This document shows positions 8,259 through 17,064 of a stretch of DNA of 64,000 bases, piece by piece. A program made the translations under genes and the position numbers. The DNA lies in assembly GCF_001544755.2 (NCBI RefSeq), contig NZ_FCOF02000005.1:1-64000 (forward strand). The letters run 5' to 3'. The notes under the pieces were generated by a model. The model worked only from the letters and a program-made list of their open reading frames with translations, searched no databases and was not told where the DNA came from. The stretch's first letter is position 1, and each line of letters opens with the position of its first letter. The DNA is from Caballeronia catudaia (GTDB taxonomy: Bacteria; Pseudomonadota; Gammaproteobacteria; Burkholderiales; Burkholderiaceae).

Positions 8259-8469
8259 TTACGCGTTTGGGGTGGGGATGAGCGCAACATCGGCCGTTCG
8301 TGCGCAAACTTGAGCGCCGGAGCCGTCCGCAAAGCCGACCGCCGTGACGCATCCGGTTTGCCGCTCGCGCCCGCACGACCTATCTTTGTTGATGCGATGC
8401 TACGATCCGGTGCAACTTAAGCCGGGCGGCGCTCGTCGAAAGTCGCAACGAACCAATCGAGAGAGATAG

Positions 8470-8892
8470 ATGGCGCAACAGAAAACCAATCCCAAACTCG
8501 AGCAGGCGCTGACGCGCGGCGATCTCGCGATCCGTCAGGCCAACTCGGGCCGCGCCACGGCGGTGCTGCGCGCGCTCGGCAAGATGATCGTCGAGGCGTC
8601 CGCGACGATCGGCGTCGAGGCGCATGTCGTCATTCACGACGGCGACAAGATCTACGATCCCGCCGACGGCGTGTGGCCGCAGCAACTGCTCATATCGCTC
8701 GACGGTCCCGTCGAGGAAAACGATCCGGACGAGATTCGCACGATCACGCTGCTCGCCGATACGCCGGCCACGATATTCCGCTGCGAATGGCAACGCGCCG
8801 ACGGCAATATCGGGCGACAGGAAGGCCGCCCGCTGGCGATGGTCGCTTTCATTACCGATGTCGATATCCCCTGGCTCGACGAAGACGACTGA
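8470..8892 (+). CDS. Conserved hypothetical protein, 140 aa
   Basis: Not recognised. The 140-residue product is soluble, acidic at the C-terminus (ends DIPWLDEDD) and has no signal peptide or membrane segment. The N-terminal half is helical and basic (KLEQALTRGDLAIRQ). The second half alternates hydrophobic strands (EAHVVIHDGDKIYD, RTITLLADTPATIFR). Codon use and GC are like the neighbours, and a GAGAGA ribosome site precedes the ATG, so it is probably real. It stands alone and is followed 60 bases later by a terminator. Proteins of this kind seem restricted to Burkholderia relatives, but I cannot verify that here. Confidence 0.7.
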   Translation: MAQQKTNPKLEQALTRGDLAIRQANSGRATAVLRALGKMIVEASATIGVEAHVVIHDGDKIYDPADGVWPQQLLISLDGPVEENDPDEIRTITLLADTPATIFRCEWQRADGNIGRQEGRPLAMVAFITDVDIPWLDEDD

Positions 8893-8951
8893 TTATTTCT
8901 AATTCGTTTTAGCGGTTTTCACACTGTCGACACGATTATGTCGTGTTAGAG

Positions 8952-8985
8952 GCGGGCGTTTTCTTTCGAGGAACGTCCGCTTTTC
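8952..8985 (+). terminator. Rho-independent terminator
   Basis: Stem GCGGGCGTT / AACGTCCGC (one G-U pair), loop of 11, followed by TTTT. It ends transcription of the 140-residue hypothetical gene. Confidence 0.7.
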
Positions 8986-9030
8986 ATTTGCCGTTCTCAC
9001 CCGCCTGAAATCCCGAACGATGCGATTTCG

Positions 9031-9055
9031 TTGTTTCGCAGATTCTGCGAAACAA
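9031..9055. promoter_or_regulatory. Perfect 10-bp inverted repeat, possible operator
   Basis: TTGTTTCGCA and TGCGAAACAA are separated by 5 bases. There is no T-run after it, so a protein-binding site or leader hairpin is more likely than a terminator. It lies about 390 bases upstream of the FeeM-like gene. Confidence 0.5.
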
Positions 9056-9443
9056 AAGTGTAAGCAAACGTTACCGGACCCCGTTTTTTTAGTGTTTTCG
9101 AGCGTTTACGCGATGCTCCGCGAAGGTTCGGCCAACGCTATGCTCCCACTTGCCTCTCGCGTCAATAGGTGGCTGCTCGCCCTCGTTTCTTTCCCCGATT
9201 CGGGCTCGCATATTTCTGTACGGCATATGCATATATTGGTTTGCAGCGGCTACCCGGCGATTGGCTCGCCGATTAGAAGCTTTCTTCCATCGCTTTAGCC
9301 TGGAATTTGCTCGGAAACAGTGGCAAGCGCGCACCCCGTTATTTGACTTCGTGAGAGGCTCGTTTCGCCCGTGCACGGGACCAGCCAATAAACGTCCCCA
9401 CATGCGGCACTTTCCAATCGCCAAGAAAAAATGGGGTTTACAA

Positions 9444-10220
9444 ATGGAACGTCTCAACCTTGCCAACAGCACCGCCGCTAACCAAAACGAACCGGCGGTT
9501 CGCCCGACTCTCACGATCGTGCCCGCGCTTCAGAAATCCGAGCGCATGCCGTTTACTATTCGTATCGTCCGGGACGATGCGGGGCTGCAAAAGGCCGTGA
9601 GCATCAGACGTTCGGCCTATGGGCGGCACCTGCCCGAATTCGCCGAATCGATGACCATCGAGCCTTCCGACCGCGATCGCGGCACGGCTGTGTTGCTGGC
9701 GGAATCCAAGCTCGACGGCGCGCCGCTCGGGACCATGCGCATTCAGACCAATGCGTATGGGCCGCTCGCGGTCGAGCAGTCGGTGCGTCTGCCCGATCAT
9801 CTGGCGACGGGGCGGCTGGCGGAAGCGACGCGGCTCGGCGTTGCGGGCGGCATGGTGGGACGGGTGGTGAAAGTGGCGCTGTGCAAGGCGCTGTGGATGT
9901 TCTGCGAGATGCACGGGATCGACTACATGGTGATCACGGCGCGTACGCCGCTCGATCGGGAGTATGAGGCGATGCTCTTCAAGGATGTATTCGGCGTCAA
10001 TGAATTCCTGCCGATGACGCACGTCGGCGGACTGCCGCATCGCGTACTGGCCAAGGATGTCATGGCGGCGCGCCAGCGTTGGGAAGAAGCGCGTCATCCG
10101 CTTTTCAACTACATGGTGCATACGCATCACCCGGATATCGATTTGCATTCTGTAGATTTATCTTTTGACTGGGAACCGGTACGATGCCCGGAGGCTCCGC
10201 TGATGGCTTACGGCAGATAA
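9444..10220 (+). CDS. FeeM-like N-acyl amino acid synthase (GNAT fold)
   Basis: A 258-residue cytoplasmic protein. After about 40 variable residues comes a GNAT/LuxI-like acyltransferase fold: an early helix with RRSAYGRHLPEF, a strand APLGTMRI, the core LAEATRLGVAGG (compare the E-x-T/S-R of autoinducer synthases), then KVALCKALWMFCEMHGIDYMV. This pattern matches the FeeM family, first described as N-acyl amino acid synthases that join a fatty acyl chain from acyl carrier protein to an amino acid. The true product here is unknown. ATG 9444 has GGGG 7 bases upstream; the open frame before it is non-coding in character. It precedes the GGDEF-EAL gene by 154 bases on the same strand. Confidence 0.72.
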   Translation: MERLNLANSTAANQNEPAVRPTLTIVPALQKSERMPFTIRIVRDDAGLQKAVSIRRSAYGRHLPEFAESMTIEPSDRDRGTAVLLAESKLDGAPLGTMRIQTNAYGPLAVEQSVRLPDHLATGRLAEATRLGVAGGMVGRVVKVALCKALWMFCEMHGIDYMVITARTPLDREYEAMLFKDVFGVNEFLPMTHVGGLPHRVLAKDVMAARQRWEEARHPLFNYMVHTHHPDIDLHSVDLSFDWEPVRCPEAPLMAYGR

Positions 10221-10374
10221 AAAGGCACGATCGTATTCAGAAAGGTGTTAGCGAAATAACCGGGCCACGGAGCGGTCCGGTTGGCCAAAAGCGGCGGCGC
10301 GCGGGAGTTTTCGAGCTCCGCCGCCGCTCGCGCCGCCCATATCGCGTCGGGCGCAAACGGGGGTTTTTCCAGGT

Positions 10375-13344
10375 ATGGCGTCGGTTATTCCAGCTTCCTT
10401 ATCGAGATTCAGACGCACGGGCTCGTGGATCGACGACGCACTGTACGCGGTCGCCGTTTACGCCGTGCCGGTTCTGATTTTGCTCGGTACGATCGCGACG
10501 CTCTACTTCCTGCCGCGCCAATACGAAACGCGCGGCGCCGTTCCTCTCGAATTACGTGTCGTCGCCGATCAAGCCGGCCTGATGGGCCCCGCCGATGCAC
10601 GTGCCGCGCTGCAAGGCGCCGCGCCTGTTTCCCGCTACAGCACGCGTCTTTCCGAAAAGCCGGTCTGGTTCGGTTTCACGACGCCCAGCATGAGCCCGAG
10701 TTCGTCGACGGTCGTCGAATTACCGTCGCGCCACGCGCAAACGCTTGCCTGCTGGAACGCGGACACGCTCGCGCCGCTCGGCCAGGCGGATCGCGAAGGT
10801 GTGACCGGCGAGATGCGCGCGGTCAAAGCGGGTTTCTCGATTCAGGTCGGCCGGTTGAAACAAGCCGAAAACATTCTTTGTCGCGGCACGTTTTCCGGTC
10901 CCGCGCAGATCAACGCCTACGCATGGGAATGGCAAGGCCTGCGCAACGCGTCGCTCGACTTTCAGGAAAGCTCGGGCCTGATCGCGGGCGGGCTGCTCAC
11001 GCTCGCGGTGTTCGTCTTCGTCACGGCGCTTATCAATCACGAGTGGACCTACGTGATTTTCGCGGTGTGGCTCGTCGGCAATCTGCGCCTGTGCGCGAAC
11101 GCGATGGGCTGGGACATGCAATGGCTCGGCCGCGTGTTGCCGTCGGATTTCATGCAGCCGTTGCGGCAGTTCACTTTCGCCGCCTATTACCTGCTGACGG
11201 CCGCGCTCTTTCAGCAGCTCTTCCGGCGCGAGTTGCGCGTGGTCGGTTACCGATGGCTGCTGCGCGTCATTCAATATGTCGGCATCGTGCTGCTGGCGGC
11301 GGCGCTCGCGCTGCCGTATGAGTTCTTCATTCCGGTGCTGTGGGTCATCGCCGGTTTCGGCATCTGCGTGCTGTTGTTCTTCCTCGCGCGGCTCGTGTGG
11401 ATGGCGCGCTCGCGCACCGTGCTCTGGTATGTGGCGTCGCTCGGCGTCGTGCTGTTCTCCACGTTCTCCGAAGTGCTCGGCGCGGCGTTCGGGCTGAAGG
11501 TGCTCGTGGGCGGCGTGAATACCGTGATGGCCGCGCTGTCGTCGAGCATGATGGCCGCCTTCGCGATCGCCGAGCAGATGCGCGCCGAACGCGATTTCCG
11601 CCGTCAGGCGCAGATGGAATTGCGCAACACCTACGAAGTCACGCCGATCGGACTCTTCACGCTCGACGCCGATGGCCACTTCGTGCGCGCCAACCCCGCG
11701 TTGCGCGCCATGCTCGATTTGCAAAAGACCGACTACAAGGTGCGGCACTGGAACGACTGCTTCGAGGCGGGCGCGTGGGGCGCGTTGCAGGCGCTGGCGT
11801 CGAAGGGCAGCGACGGCGAACTCGAAATGGGCGGCTCGCCCGAGCGCGGCACCGGCGAGCGTCGTTATCTGCTGAAGGCGATCCGCTCGAACGGGTGGAT
11901 CGAAGGATCGCTTCAAGACACGACCGAACGCTCGAAAGCCGTCGAGCGCCTGCGCTTTCTCGCGGAGCACGATCCGCTGACCGGCTCGCTGAACCGGCGC
12001 GGCATCGAGAAGGCGATCTCCGTCCAGAGCGAAGAGACGTTGCCGTGGGCGCTGGCGTATGTCGATCTCGACCGCTTCAAGCTCGTCAACGATCTGTTCG
12101 GGCATCGCAGCGGCGACGAAGTGCTGCGACAGGTCGCGGCGCGCACGCGTGCGCACTTCGCGCGCAGCTATCCGGTCGGGCGCATCGGCGGCGACGAGTT
12201 CGTCTGCGTGATGCACGATACGTCGATCGAAGACGCCATCGCGCAATGCCGCGAGCTGATTGCGATTCTTTCGGATGCGCCGTATCAGGTCGGCAATCGC
12301 GCGTTTCAGGTGAAGGCGTCGATAGGCTTGGTCGAATGCTCGCAGGGCGTGCGCGTGCAGGACGCGCTCTCGCACGCGGATCGCGCATGCCGCGAAGCGA
12401 AGAAGGTCGCGCACACGCATCTCGTCACGTATCGCAAGGGCGCGGCTGCGTTCGAGGAGCGCGCGGAGGAACTGAGGCTCGTCGAGACGCTCGGGCGCAA
12501 TCGCCTGCCGCCGGGACTTTTCCTCGTGATGCAGCCGATCATGTCGCTGTCGGCGCCGACCGAATCGCTCAATTTCGAAGTGTTGCTGCGCATGCGCTCG
12601 CCCGACGGCGCGACGCTGCCCGCGGGCAAGGTGATCGTCGCGGCGGAGGAATCGGGCAACATCGCGGCGATCGACCGCTGGGTCATCTCGACGCTGCTCG
12701 AATGGATCGAGGTCCATCAGCAGCAGCTCGGCAACACGCAGTTCATCTGCGTGAACCTCTCGGGCGGCTCGCTCAACGACGAGCAGTTCATGGAGGACAT
12801 CTTCGCGCTCTTCGCGCGCTATCAGTCGATCGTGCATTACCTGTGTCTGGAAATCACGGAGAGCGTCGCGCTGCACGATCTGGAGAACACGCAGCGCTTC
12901 ATCTCGCGCGTGCACGACATGGGCGGCAAGATCGCGCTCGACGATTTCGGCGCGGGCTATACGTCGTTCAAGTATCTGAAGGCCTTGTCCGCCGACGCCC
13001 TCAAGATCGACGGCGAATTCGTGCGCTCGATGTGCGCGCATCCGGCGGATATCGCGATCGTCGAGGCGATCGTCGCGCTCGCGCGCAATCTCGGCATGCG
13101 CAGCGTCGCGGAGTGGGTCGAGGACATCGATACGCTGCGCGCGTTGCAGGAGATCGGTGTCGACTACGTGCAGGGTTTCCTCGTCGCGCGGCCGCAGGAC
13201 AGCTCGGCGATTCTTGCCGCGAGCTCGGCCGCGAGCTTCGTGAAAGACCCGGAAGTGGTGAGCTTCGTCGAATGCCTGTCGGAGCCGGTTCAGGCTACCG
13301 TATTCGACTACGAGTGGCACGCGCGCGCGTCCGGTACGCACTGA
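10375..13344 (+). CDS. Membrane GGDEF-EAL protein (cyclic-di-GMP turnover)
   Basis: A 989-residue inner-membrane signalling protein. Order of parts: a membrane helix at about 22-47; a periplasmic domain to about 200; seven or so membrane helices to about 400; a PAS-like sensor near 415-520; a GGDEF domain with intact IGGDEF at 604-609; and an EAL domain with FEVLLR at 734-739 (Val in place of the Ala of EAL) and DDFGAGYTS from residue 856. The layout resembles 7TMR-DISM receptors. Both motifs look usable, so it may make and degrade cyclic-di-GMP. It follows the FeeM-like gene on the same strand, which suggests that an acylated signal or lipid and cyclic-di-GMP are linked; this is inference. 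Confidence 0.88.
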   Translation: MASVIPASLSRFRRTGSWIDDALYAVAVYAVPVLILLGTIATLYFLPRQYETRGAVPLELRVVADQAGLMGPADARAALQGAAPVSRYSTRLSEKPVWFGFTTPSMSPSSSTVVELPSRHAQTLACWNADTLAPLGQADREGVTGEMRAVKAGFSIQVGRLKQAENILCRGTFSGPAQINAYAWEWQGLRNASLDFQESSGLIAGGLLTLAVFVFVTALINHEWTYVIFAVWLVGNLRLCANAMGWDMQWLGRVLPSDFMQPLRQFTFAAYYLLTAALFQQLFRRELRVVGYRWLLRVIQYVGIVLLAAALALPYEFFIPVLWVIAGFGICVLLFFLARLVWMARSRTVLWYVASLGVVLFSTFSEVLGAAFGLKVLVGGVNTVMAALSSSMMAAFAIAEQMRAERDFRRQAQMELRNTYEVTPIGLFTLDADGHFVRANPALRAMLDLQKTDYKVRHWNDCFEAGAWGALQALASKGSDGELEMGGSPERGTGERRYLLKAIRSNGWIEGSLQDTTERSKAVERLRFLAEHDPLTGSLNRRGIEKAISVQSEETLPWALAYVDLDRFKLVNDLFGHRSGDEVLRQVAARTRAHFARSYPVGRIGGDEFVCVMHDTSIEDAIAQCRELIAILSDAPYQVGNRAFQVKASIGLVECSQGVRVQDALSHADRACREAKKVAHTHLVTYRKGAAAFEERAEELRLVETLGRNRLPPGLFLVMQPIMSLSAPTESLNFEVLLRMRSPDGATLPAGKVIVAAEESGNIAAIDRWVISTLLEWIEVHQQQLGNTQFICVNLSGGSLNDEQFMEDIFALFARYQSIVHYLCLEITESVALHDLENTQRFISRVHDMGGKIALDDFGAGYTSFKYLKALSADALKIDGEFVRSMCAHPADIAIVEAIVALARNLGMRSVAEWVEDIDTLRALQEIGVDYVQGFLVARPQDSSAILAASSAASFVKDPEVVSFVECLSEPVQATVFDYEWHARASGTH

Positions 13345-13414
13345 ACCGCTCCAAGACCCGCTTGCTAGAATCGGCGTAACAGAGTCGAGCGAACGGGGGC
13401 TCACAACATGAACC

Positions 13415-14674
13415 ATGTCCGACGCGCCCACCGGCGCCGCGAGGCTCGCGCCGATGTCTGAGCGGCCCGCGCGCAAAGCCTCGATGCATTCCGTCGGCTC
13501 CAACCAGCTCGGCATGCGCCAGTTCAACGAACGCATCGTCCTGCAGGCGATCCGGCTGCACGGCGCGTTGCCCAAAGCCGATGTCGCGCGCCTCACGCGT
13601 CTTTCCATGCAGACCGTTTCGCTGATCGTCGATCATCTGATCGACGACGGATTGCTGCAAAAGGATGCGCGCACGCGGGTGAAAGGGCGCATCGGCCAGC
13701 CGTCGGTGCCGATATCGCTGCGCGCGGACGGCGCGTTCTCCATCGGCGTGAAAGTGGGGCGGCGCAGTCTCGACGTGCTGTCGATGGACTTCGCCGGCAG
13801 CGTGCGCACTCGCGAGACGCTCGAGTATGCGTATCCCGATCCGCACACGCTCTTTCCCGCGCTGGAGGAGCGGCTCGCGCGCGTGATCGCCGCGCTGGGT
13901 GATGGCGCACCGAAGATCGCGGGCATCGGCGTGGCCGCGCCGTTGTGGCTCGGCGGCTGGCGCGATTTCTTCGATACGCCGCCCGACGCGCTCGCCGCCT
14001 GGAACGACATCGACATCCGCGAACGCATTCAGTCGATGACTGCGCTGCCCGTCGAATTCGCCAAGGACACCACGGCGGCGTGCGCGGCCGAGCTCGTGAT
14101 GGGCCAGGGGCGCGGATTGCGCAATTTCCTTTACGTGTTCATCGGGACGTTCATCGGCGGCGGGTTGGTCATCGACGGCAGATTGCACGCCGGGCCGAGC
14201 GGCAACGCAGGCGCGATCGGCTCGTTTCCGCTCTTCGACGGCAAGACGCGGCGTGCCGGGCAACTGCTCAATACGGCGTCGGTGTATGTGCTTGAGAAGG
14301 CGTACGCTGCGGCGGGCGCGCCGGCTGCCGCCGCACATGACGAGCGCGCAGGGTCGCCTGAGTTGCGCGGATTATCGGAAGCGTGGATGCGCGAGACGTG
14401 TCCGGCGATCGCGACGGGCATCGCTTCGTCGGCCGCACTGCTCGATTTGGAAGCCGTGGTGATCGACGGTGAAATCGACCGCGCCTTGCTGCGCGAAGTC
14501 ATCCGCCGCACCGGCGAGGAACTCGGCGGCTTCGACTGGCAGGGCATGACGCGACCGCGTCTGGTCGAAGGGCAGATCGGCCCCGACGCTCGCGCGATGG
14601 GCGGCGCGATCCTGCCGCTCTATGCGCACTTCGCGCCGAAGCACGAGTTGTTTCTCAAACCGCTCGAAGCCTGA
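13415..14674 (+). CDS. ROK family transcriptional regulator / sugar kinase-like protein
   Basis: A 419-residue protein with an N-terminal winged helix-turn-helix (about residues 35-95; FNERIVLQAIRLHGALPKADVARLT, then TVSLIVDHL) and a C-terminal ROK domain of the actin/hexokinase fold (GIGVAAPLW, FIGTFIGGGLVIDG). Members such as NagC and Mlc bind sugars or sugar phosphates and repress carbohydrate genes. The usual CXCGXXGC zinc motif of ROK proteins is not evident, as in some regulators of this group. No sugar genes lie beside it, so the target is unknown. The ATG at 13415 lacks a clear ribosome site; ATG at 13454 is an alternative and keeps both domains. Confidence 0.83.
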   Translation: MSDAPTGAARLAPMSERPARKASMHSVGSNQLGMRQFNERIVLQAIRLHGALPKADVARLTRLSMQTVSLIVDHLIDDGLLQKDARTRVKGRIGQPSVPISLRADGAFSIGVKVGRRSLDVLSMDFAGSVRTRETLEYAYPDPHTLFPALEERLARVIAALGDGAPKIAGIGVAAPLWLGGWRDFFDTPPDALAAWNDIDIRERIQSMTALPVEFAKDTTAACAAELVMGQGRGLRNFLYVFIGTFIGGGLVIDGRLHAGPSGNAGAIGSFPLFDGKTRRAGQLLNTASVYVLEKAYAAAGAPAAAAHDERAGSPELRGLSEAWMRETCPAIATGIASSAALLDLEAVVIDGEIDRALLREVIRRTGEELGGFDWQGMTRPRLVEGQIGPDARAMGGAILPLYAHFAPKHELFLKPLEA

Positions 14675-14675
14675 A

Positions 14676-15302
14676 TCACTCCAGCGACAGCCGCGCGGCG
14701 AACGCGAGCAGCGCAGCGGAGAAGGTCCAGCGTTGCACGGTCTGCGCTTTGGGATGACGGCGCAGCCAGCCGGAAATGCGGACCGCGCCTGCCGCGAGCG
14801 CGAGGTCGAACATGACGCCGACCACGACCAGCACCACGCCCAGTTCCACGACTTGCGACCAGATCGGCCCCACTTCCGGACGCACGAACTGCGGCAGCAG
14901 CACGGAACAGAAAAGCAGCGCCTTCGGATTGAGAATGCTGCTCAGAATGCCTTTTGCGTACGCGGAATGCAGCGTGGATGCGGCGGCTTGGCCGGGCATG
15001 GCGTCGAGTCCGAATGCGGGCGAACGAAAAATCTGAATCGCGACATAGGACAGATACAGGCCGCCCGCGATGCGTACGCCGTCATAGAGCCAGGGCGCGC
15101 TGCGCAAGAGCGCGGCGACACCGAGCGCCGATAGGGTCACGTGCGTCGCGCGCGCCGTGGCGAGTCCGGCGGCGATCGCAAGTCCGTGCCGAAAACCGCG
15201 CGTGCCGCTCGTCTGAAGCACGAGCGCCATGTCCGGTCCCGGCAGCGCATAGACCACCGCGAGCGCGCCAATGAAAACCCAGAGCAAATGCGCCGAAACC
15301 AT
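14676..15302 (-). CDS. LysE family amino-acid exporter
   Basis: A 208-residue inner-membrane protein with about six hydrophobic segments and the LysE/RhtB signature near the N-terminus: PGPDMALVLQTSGTRGFRHG at about 21-40, followed by AIAAGLATARATH. These proteins export amino acids or homoserine-type metabolites by proton exchange. It is divergent from the Lrp-type gene across about 130 bases, a common pairing in which the regulator controls the exporter according to amino-acid level. The substrate cannot be told from sequence. Its stop lies only a few bases from the convergent ROK gene. Confidence 0.88.
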   Translation of the reverse strand: MVSAHLLWVFIGALAVVYALPGPDMALVLQTSGTRGFRHGLAIAAGLATARATHVTLSALGVAALLRSAPWLYDGVRIAGGLYLSYVAIQIFRSPAFGLDAMPGQAAASTLHSAYAKGILSSILNPKALLFCSVLLPQFVRPEVGPIWSQVVELGVVLVVVGVMFDLALAAGAVRISGWLRRHPKAQTVQRWTFSAALLAFAARLSLE

Positions 15303-15432
15303 GATGAACTCCTGTGTGTGAAGGCTTCATCGTGCCATTTTGGATAAGGCGGTTCATGGCCTTTTACGTCGGGTATGGCATCTGAAATGACGTATTCCAC
15401 TAAAATTGGTCGAGATGAAAGGGGAAAACGTC

Positions 15433-15897
15433 ATGGCCCAACTTGACCGCATTGATCGCGCGATGCTCGCCGCGCTCCAGCAGGATGGGCGCATGCCCGT
15501 CGCGAAACTTGCCGAACGCGTCGGACTGAGCGAAACGCCGTGTGCGCGCCGACTCAAGCGCCTCGAAAGCGATGGCTATATCGACGGCTATCGCGCTTTG
15601 TTGTCGCGCAAGGCGCTCGAACTGGGTGTCGTCGCGTTCGCGCAGGTGCGCTTCAGCGTGCATGACCGCGCGCTGTCCGACCGCTTCGAACGAGAGATTC
15701 AGGGCATTGCGCGCATCGTGTCGTGTCACAACGTCTCGGGTACGGCGGATTATCTGCTTCAGATCGTCGCGCGCGATCTCGACGAATACGGCGTCTTCAT
15801 GCGCGATGTGCTGCGGACGTTGCCAGGCGTTACGGCAGTCGAATCGATGTTGTCTCTGCGCGAAGTGAAGCGCGACGGCGGCCTGCCGTTACCGTGA
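15433..15897 (+). CDS. Lrp/AsnC family transcriptional regulator
   Basis: A 154-residue regulator. The N-terminal helix-turn-helix spans residues 4-55 (LDRIDRAMLAALQQDGRMP, then LAERVGLSETPCARRLKRLE), followed by the RAM effector domain with a ferredoxin-like fold (GVVAFAQVRFSV, VSGTADYLLQIV). Such proteins form octamers or larger and sense amino acids. GTG/TTG and ATG codons occur upstream in frame, but ATG 15433 is best because a GGGGA site lies about 8 bases before it and it gives normal family length. Divergent from the LysE exporter, which is its probable target. Confidence 0.9.
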   Translation: MAQLDRIDRAMLAALQQDGRMPVAKLAERVGLSETPCARRLKRLESDGYIDGYRALLSRKALELGVVAFAQVRFSVHDRALSDRFEREIQGIARIVSCHNVSGTADYLLQIVARDLDEYGVFMRDVLRTLPGVTAVESMLSLREVKRDGGLPLP

Positions 15898-15936
15898 TTC
15901 TTGCGAGCGCGTCTTTCGAACGCGTCGCTGCATAAA

Positions 15937-15969
15937 AAGACGCCTCGTCCAAAACGGACGAGGCGTCTT
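15937..15969. terminator. Bidirectional terminator
   Basis: A perfect 14-bp stem with a 5-base loop lies between convergent lrp-type and GlsB-type genes. The minus-strand side is followed by TTTTT, so it acts at least for the GlsB-type gene. Confidence 0.8.
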
Positions 15970-16005
15970 GCCTGAACCCCAAACGAGAAATGGTCGGGCG
16001 CGGCG

Positions 16006-16260
16006 TTACGAACTGCGCTTGCGAATCATGCCCCAGACGACGAGCAGGATAATCGCGCCGATGACCGAAGCGATCCATCCGGCCGGTTGCCCAGGCTGAT
16101 ACCAGCCCAGCGCGCGACCGACGTAGCCCGCGATCAGTGAGCCAGCGATACCGAGCACGATGGTCATGATCCAGCCCATGCTGTCGTCGCCCGGCTTGAT
16201 GGCGCGTGCGATGAGACCGACGACGAGTCCGACGATCAAAGTACCGATGAATGCAAGCAT
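16006..16260 (-). CDS. GlsB/YeaQ/YmgE family small membrane protein
   Basis: An 84-residue inner-membrane protein with three hydrophobic segments (about 2-18, 28-50 and 58-78) separated by short loops. The central glycine-rich MGWIMTIVLGIAGSLIAGYVG is the mark of this family, historically called transglycosylase-associated proteins. Members are induced by general stress, for example acid or alkaline shock, but their activity is unknown. Encoded alone, with a strong terminator 37 bases after the stop. Confidence 0.9.
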   Translation of the reverse strand: MLAFIGTLIVGLVVGLIARAIKPGDDSMGWIMTIVLGIAGSLIAGYVGRALGWYQPGQPAGWIASVIGAIILLVVWGMIRKRSS

Positions 16261-16468
16261 GCGGTTGCTCCTTGACTGAGTTTTACGGCTTCTTGACTGC
16301 GTTGCAGATGGATCCCGGAAGGTCCCGGTACGTTCAAATTAGCACGGCGCAATGCATTTGGGTATGACACTGGCCGCCCGGCCTATCCCTTAAGCACGAA
16401 GGATGCCCCGCGCCTTCCCAAGGTAGAATTCGTGGCATTGCTTCAATGGCTGCTCGCACCGCAACGAT

Positions 16469-16966
16469 ATGACCGACTCAGAATTCACCTCCACCGACGA
16501 CGCGATCCATGAGGACCGTCTCTGGCGCGACGACGGCTGGACCGCTCGCGTGATCAAGAACGAAGACGACGACGGCTGGGCCGTCGAGATGATTCAGGCG
16601 GGCGAGGCCGAGCCTGCGCTCGTCGGTCCGTGGACCATGGGCCGCGACAAGAAGAATCCGAAACCCCTCGATGCCAACGCGTTTCGAACCCTCGTCAAGA
16701 CGGCGTCGGAAGTGTTGCGCCGGCATGAGCAGCAGCGTCACGCGATGCTGCACAAGAACGTCACGATCGACGTGCGAGGCGAGGAGTTGACGGTCATGCT
16801 GGAGATCGTTCCCGATGAGGACGATCCCTACGCCGATCTCAAGGCCTTCGATACGTACGGCGCGCAACTGGCCCACGTGCGCGTCTCTCCCGCATTCAAG
16901 CTCAACAAGGCCAGCGCCGAACGCTGGGCCGAGAACGATTTCGCCAAGCCGGGCTCGGGCGGCTGA
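16469..16966 (+). CDS. Conserved hypothetical protein, 165 aa
   Basis: Not recognised. It is a soluble, acidic 165-residue protein with an N-terminal segment rich in Asp, Glu and Trp (RLWRDDGWTARVIKNEDDDGW), a central helix with EVLRRHEQQRH, and a strand-rich end. No signal peptide or membrane segment. Codon use matches neighbours, and the gene is followed by a strong terminator, so it is likely expressed as a single gene. The only available clue is its place between two envelope-related genes, which is weak. Confidence 0.65.
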   Translation: MTDSEFTSTDDAIHEDRLWRDDGWTARVIKNEDDDGWAVEMIQAGEAEPALVGPWTMGRDKKNPKPLDANAFRTLVKTASEVLRRHEQQRHAMLHKNVTIDVRGEELTVMLEIVPDEDDPYADLKAFDTYGAQLAHVRVSPAFKLNKASAERWAENDFAKPGSGG

Positions 16967-17004
16967 GTCACGCCGAAGCGCGCGGGCGAACGAAAACAAA
17001 CGAA

Positions 17005-17034
17005 AACGCCGTCGCGTTTTGGCGCGACGGCGTT
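17005..17034. terminator. Bidirectional terminator
   Basis: A perfect 12-bp stem (AACGCCGTCGCG and its complement, 6-base loop) lies between convergent genes. The minus-strand exit is T-rich, so it mainly ends the OmpA-domain gene. Confidence 0.78.
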
Positions 17035-17064
17035 GTAAAGCGATAACGAACGACGGTTCGGCGT

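Larger units (their letters stand above)
8893..9443. other. 551-base non-coding region with hairpins
   Basis: It holds the terminator at 8952-8985, a perfect inverted repeat at 9031-9055, a T-run at 9084-9090, and the palindrome ATATGCATAT at 9225-9234. AT content is higher than in flanking genes. Short frames here lack codon bias and ribosome sites. It probably carries the promoter and control region of the FeeM-like gene. Confidence 0.6.

Noticed and set aside
8091..8420. A 109-codon plus-strand frame after pip
   Set aside because: It is the antisense of the EAL relic and has no features of its own.
9020..9298. A 92-codon open frame in the gap before the FeeM-like gene
   Set aside because: Crosses the inverted repeat and T-run, has no codon bias and no ribosome site.
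10720..13608. A very long open frame on the minus strand opposite the GGDEF-EAL gene
   Set aside because: It is an artefact of strong GC codon bias. Its translation is rich in Arg, His and Glu with no domains, while the plus strand has clear motifs.
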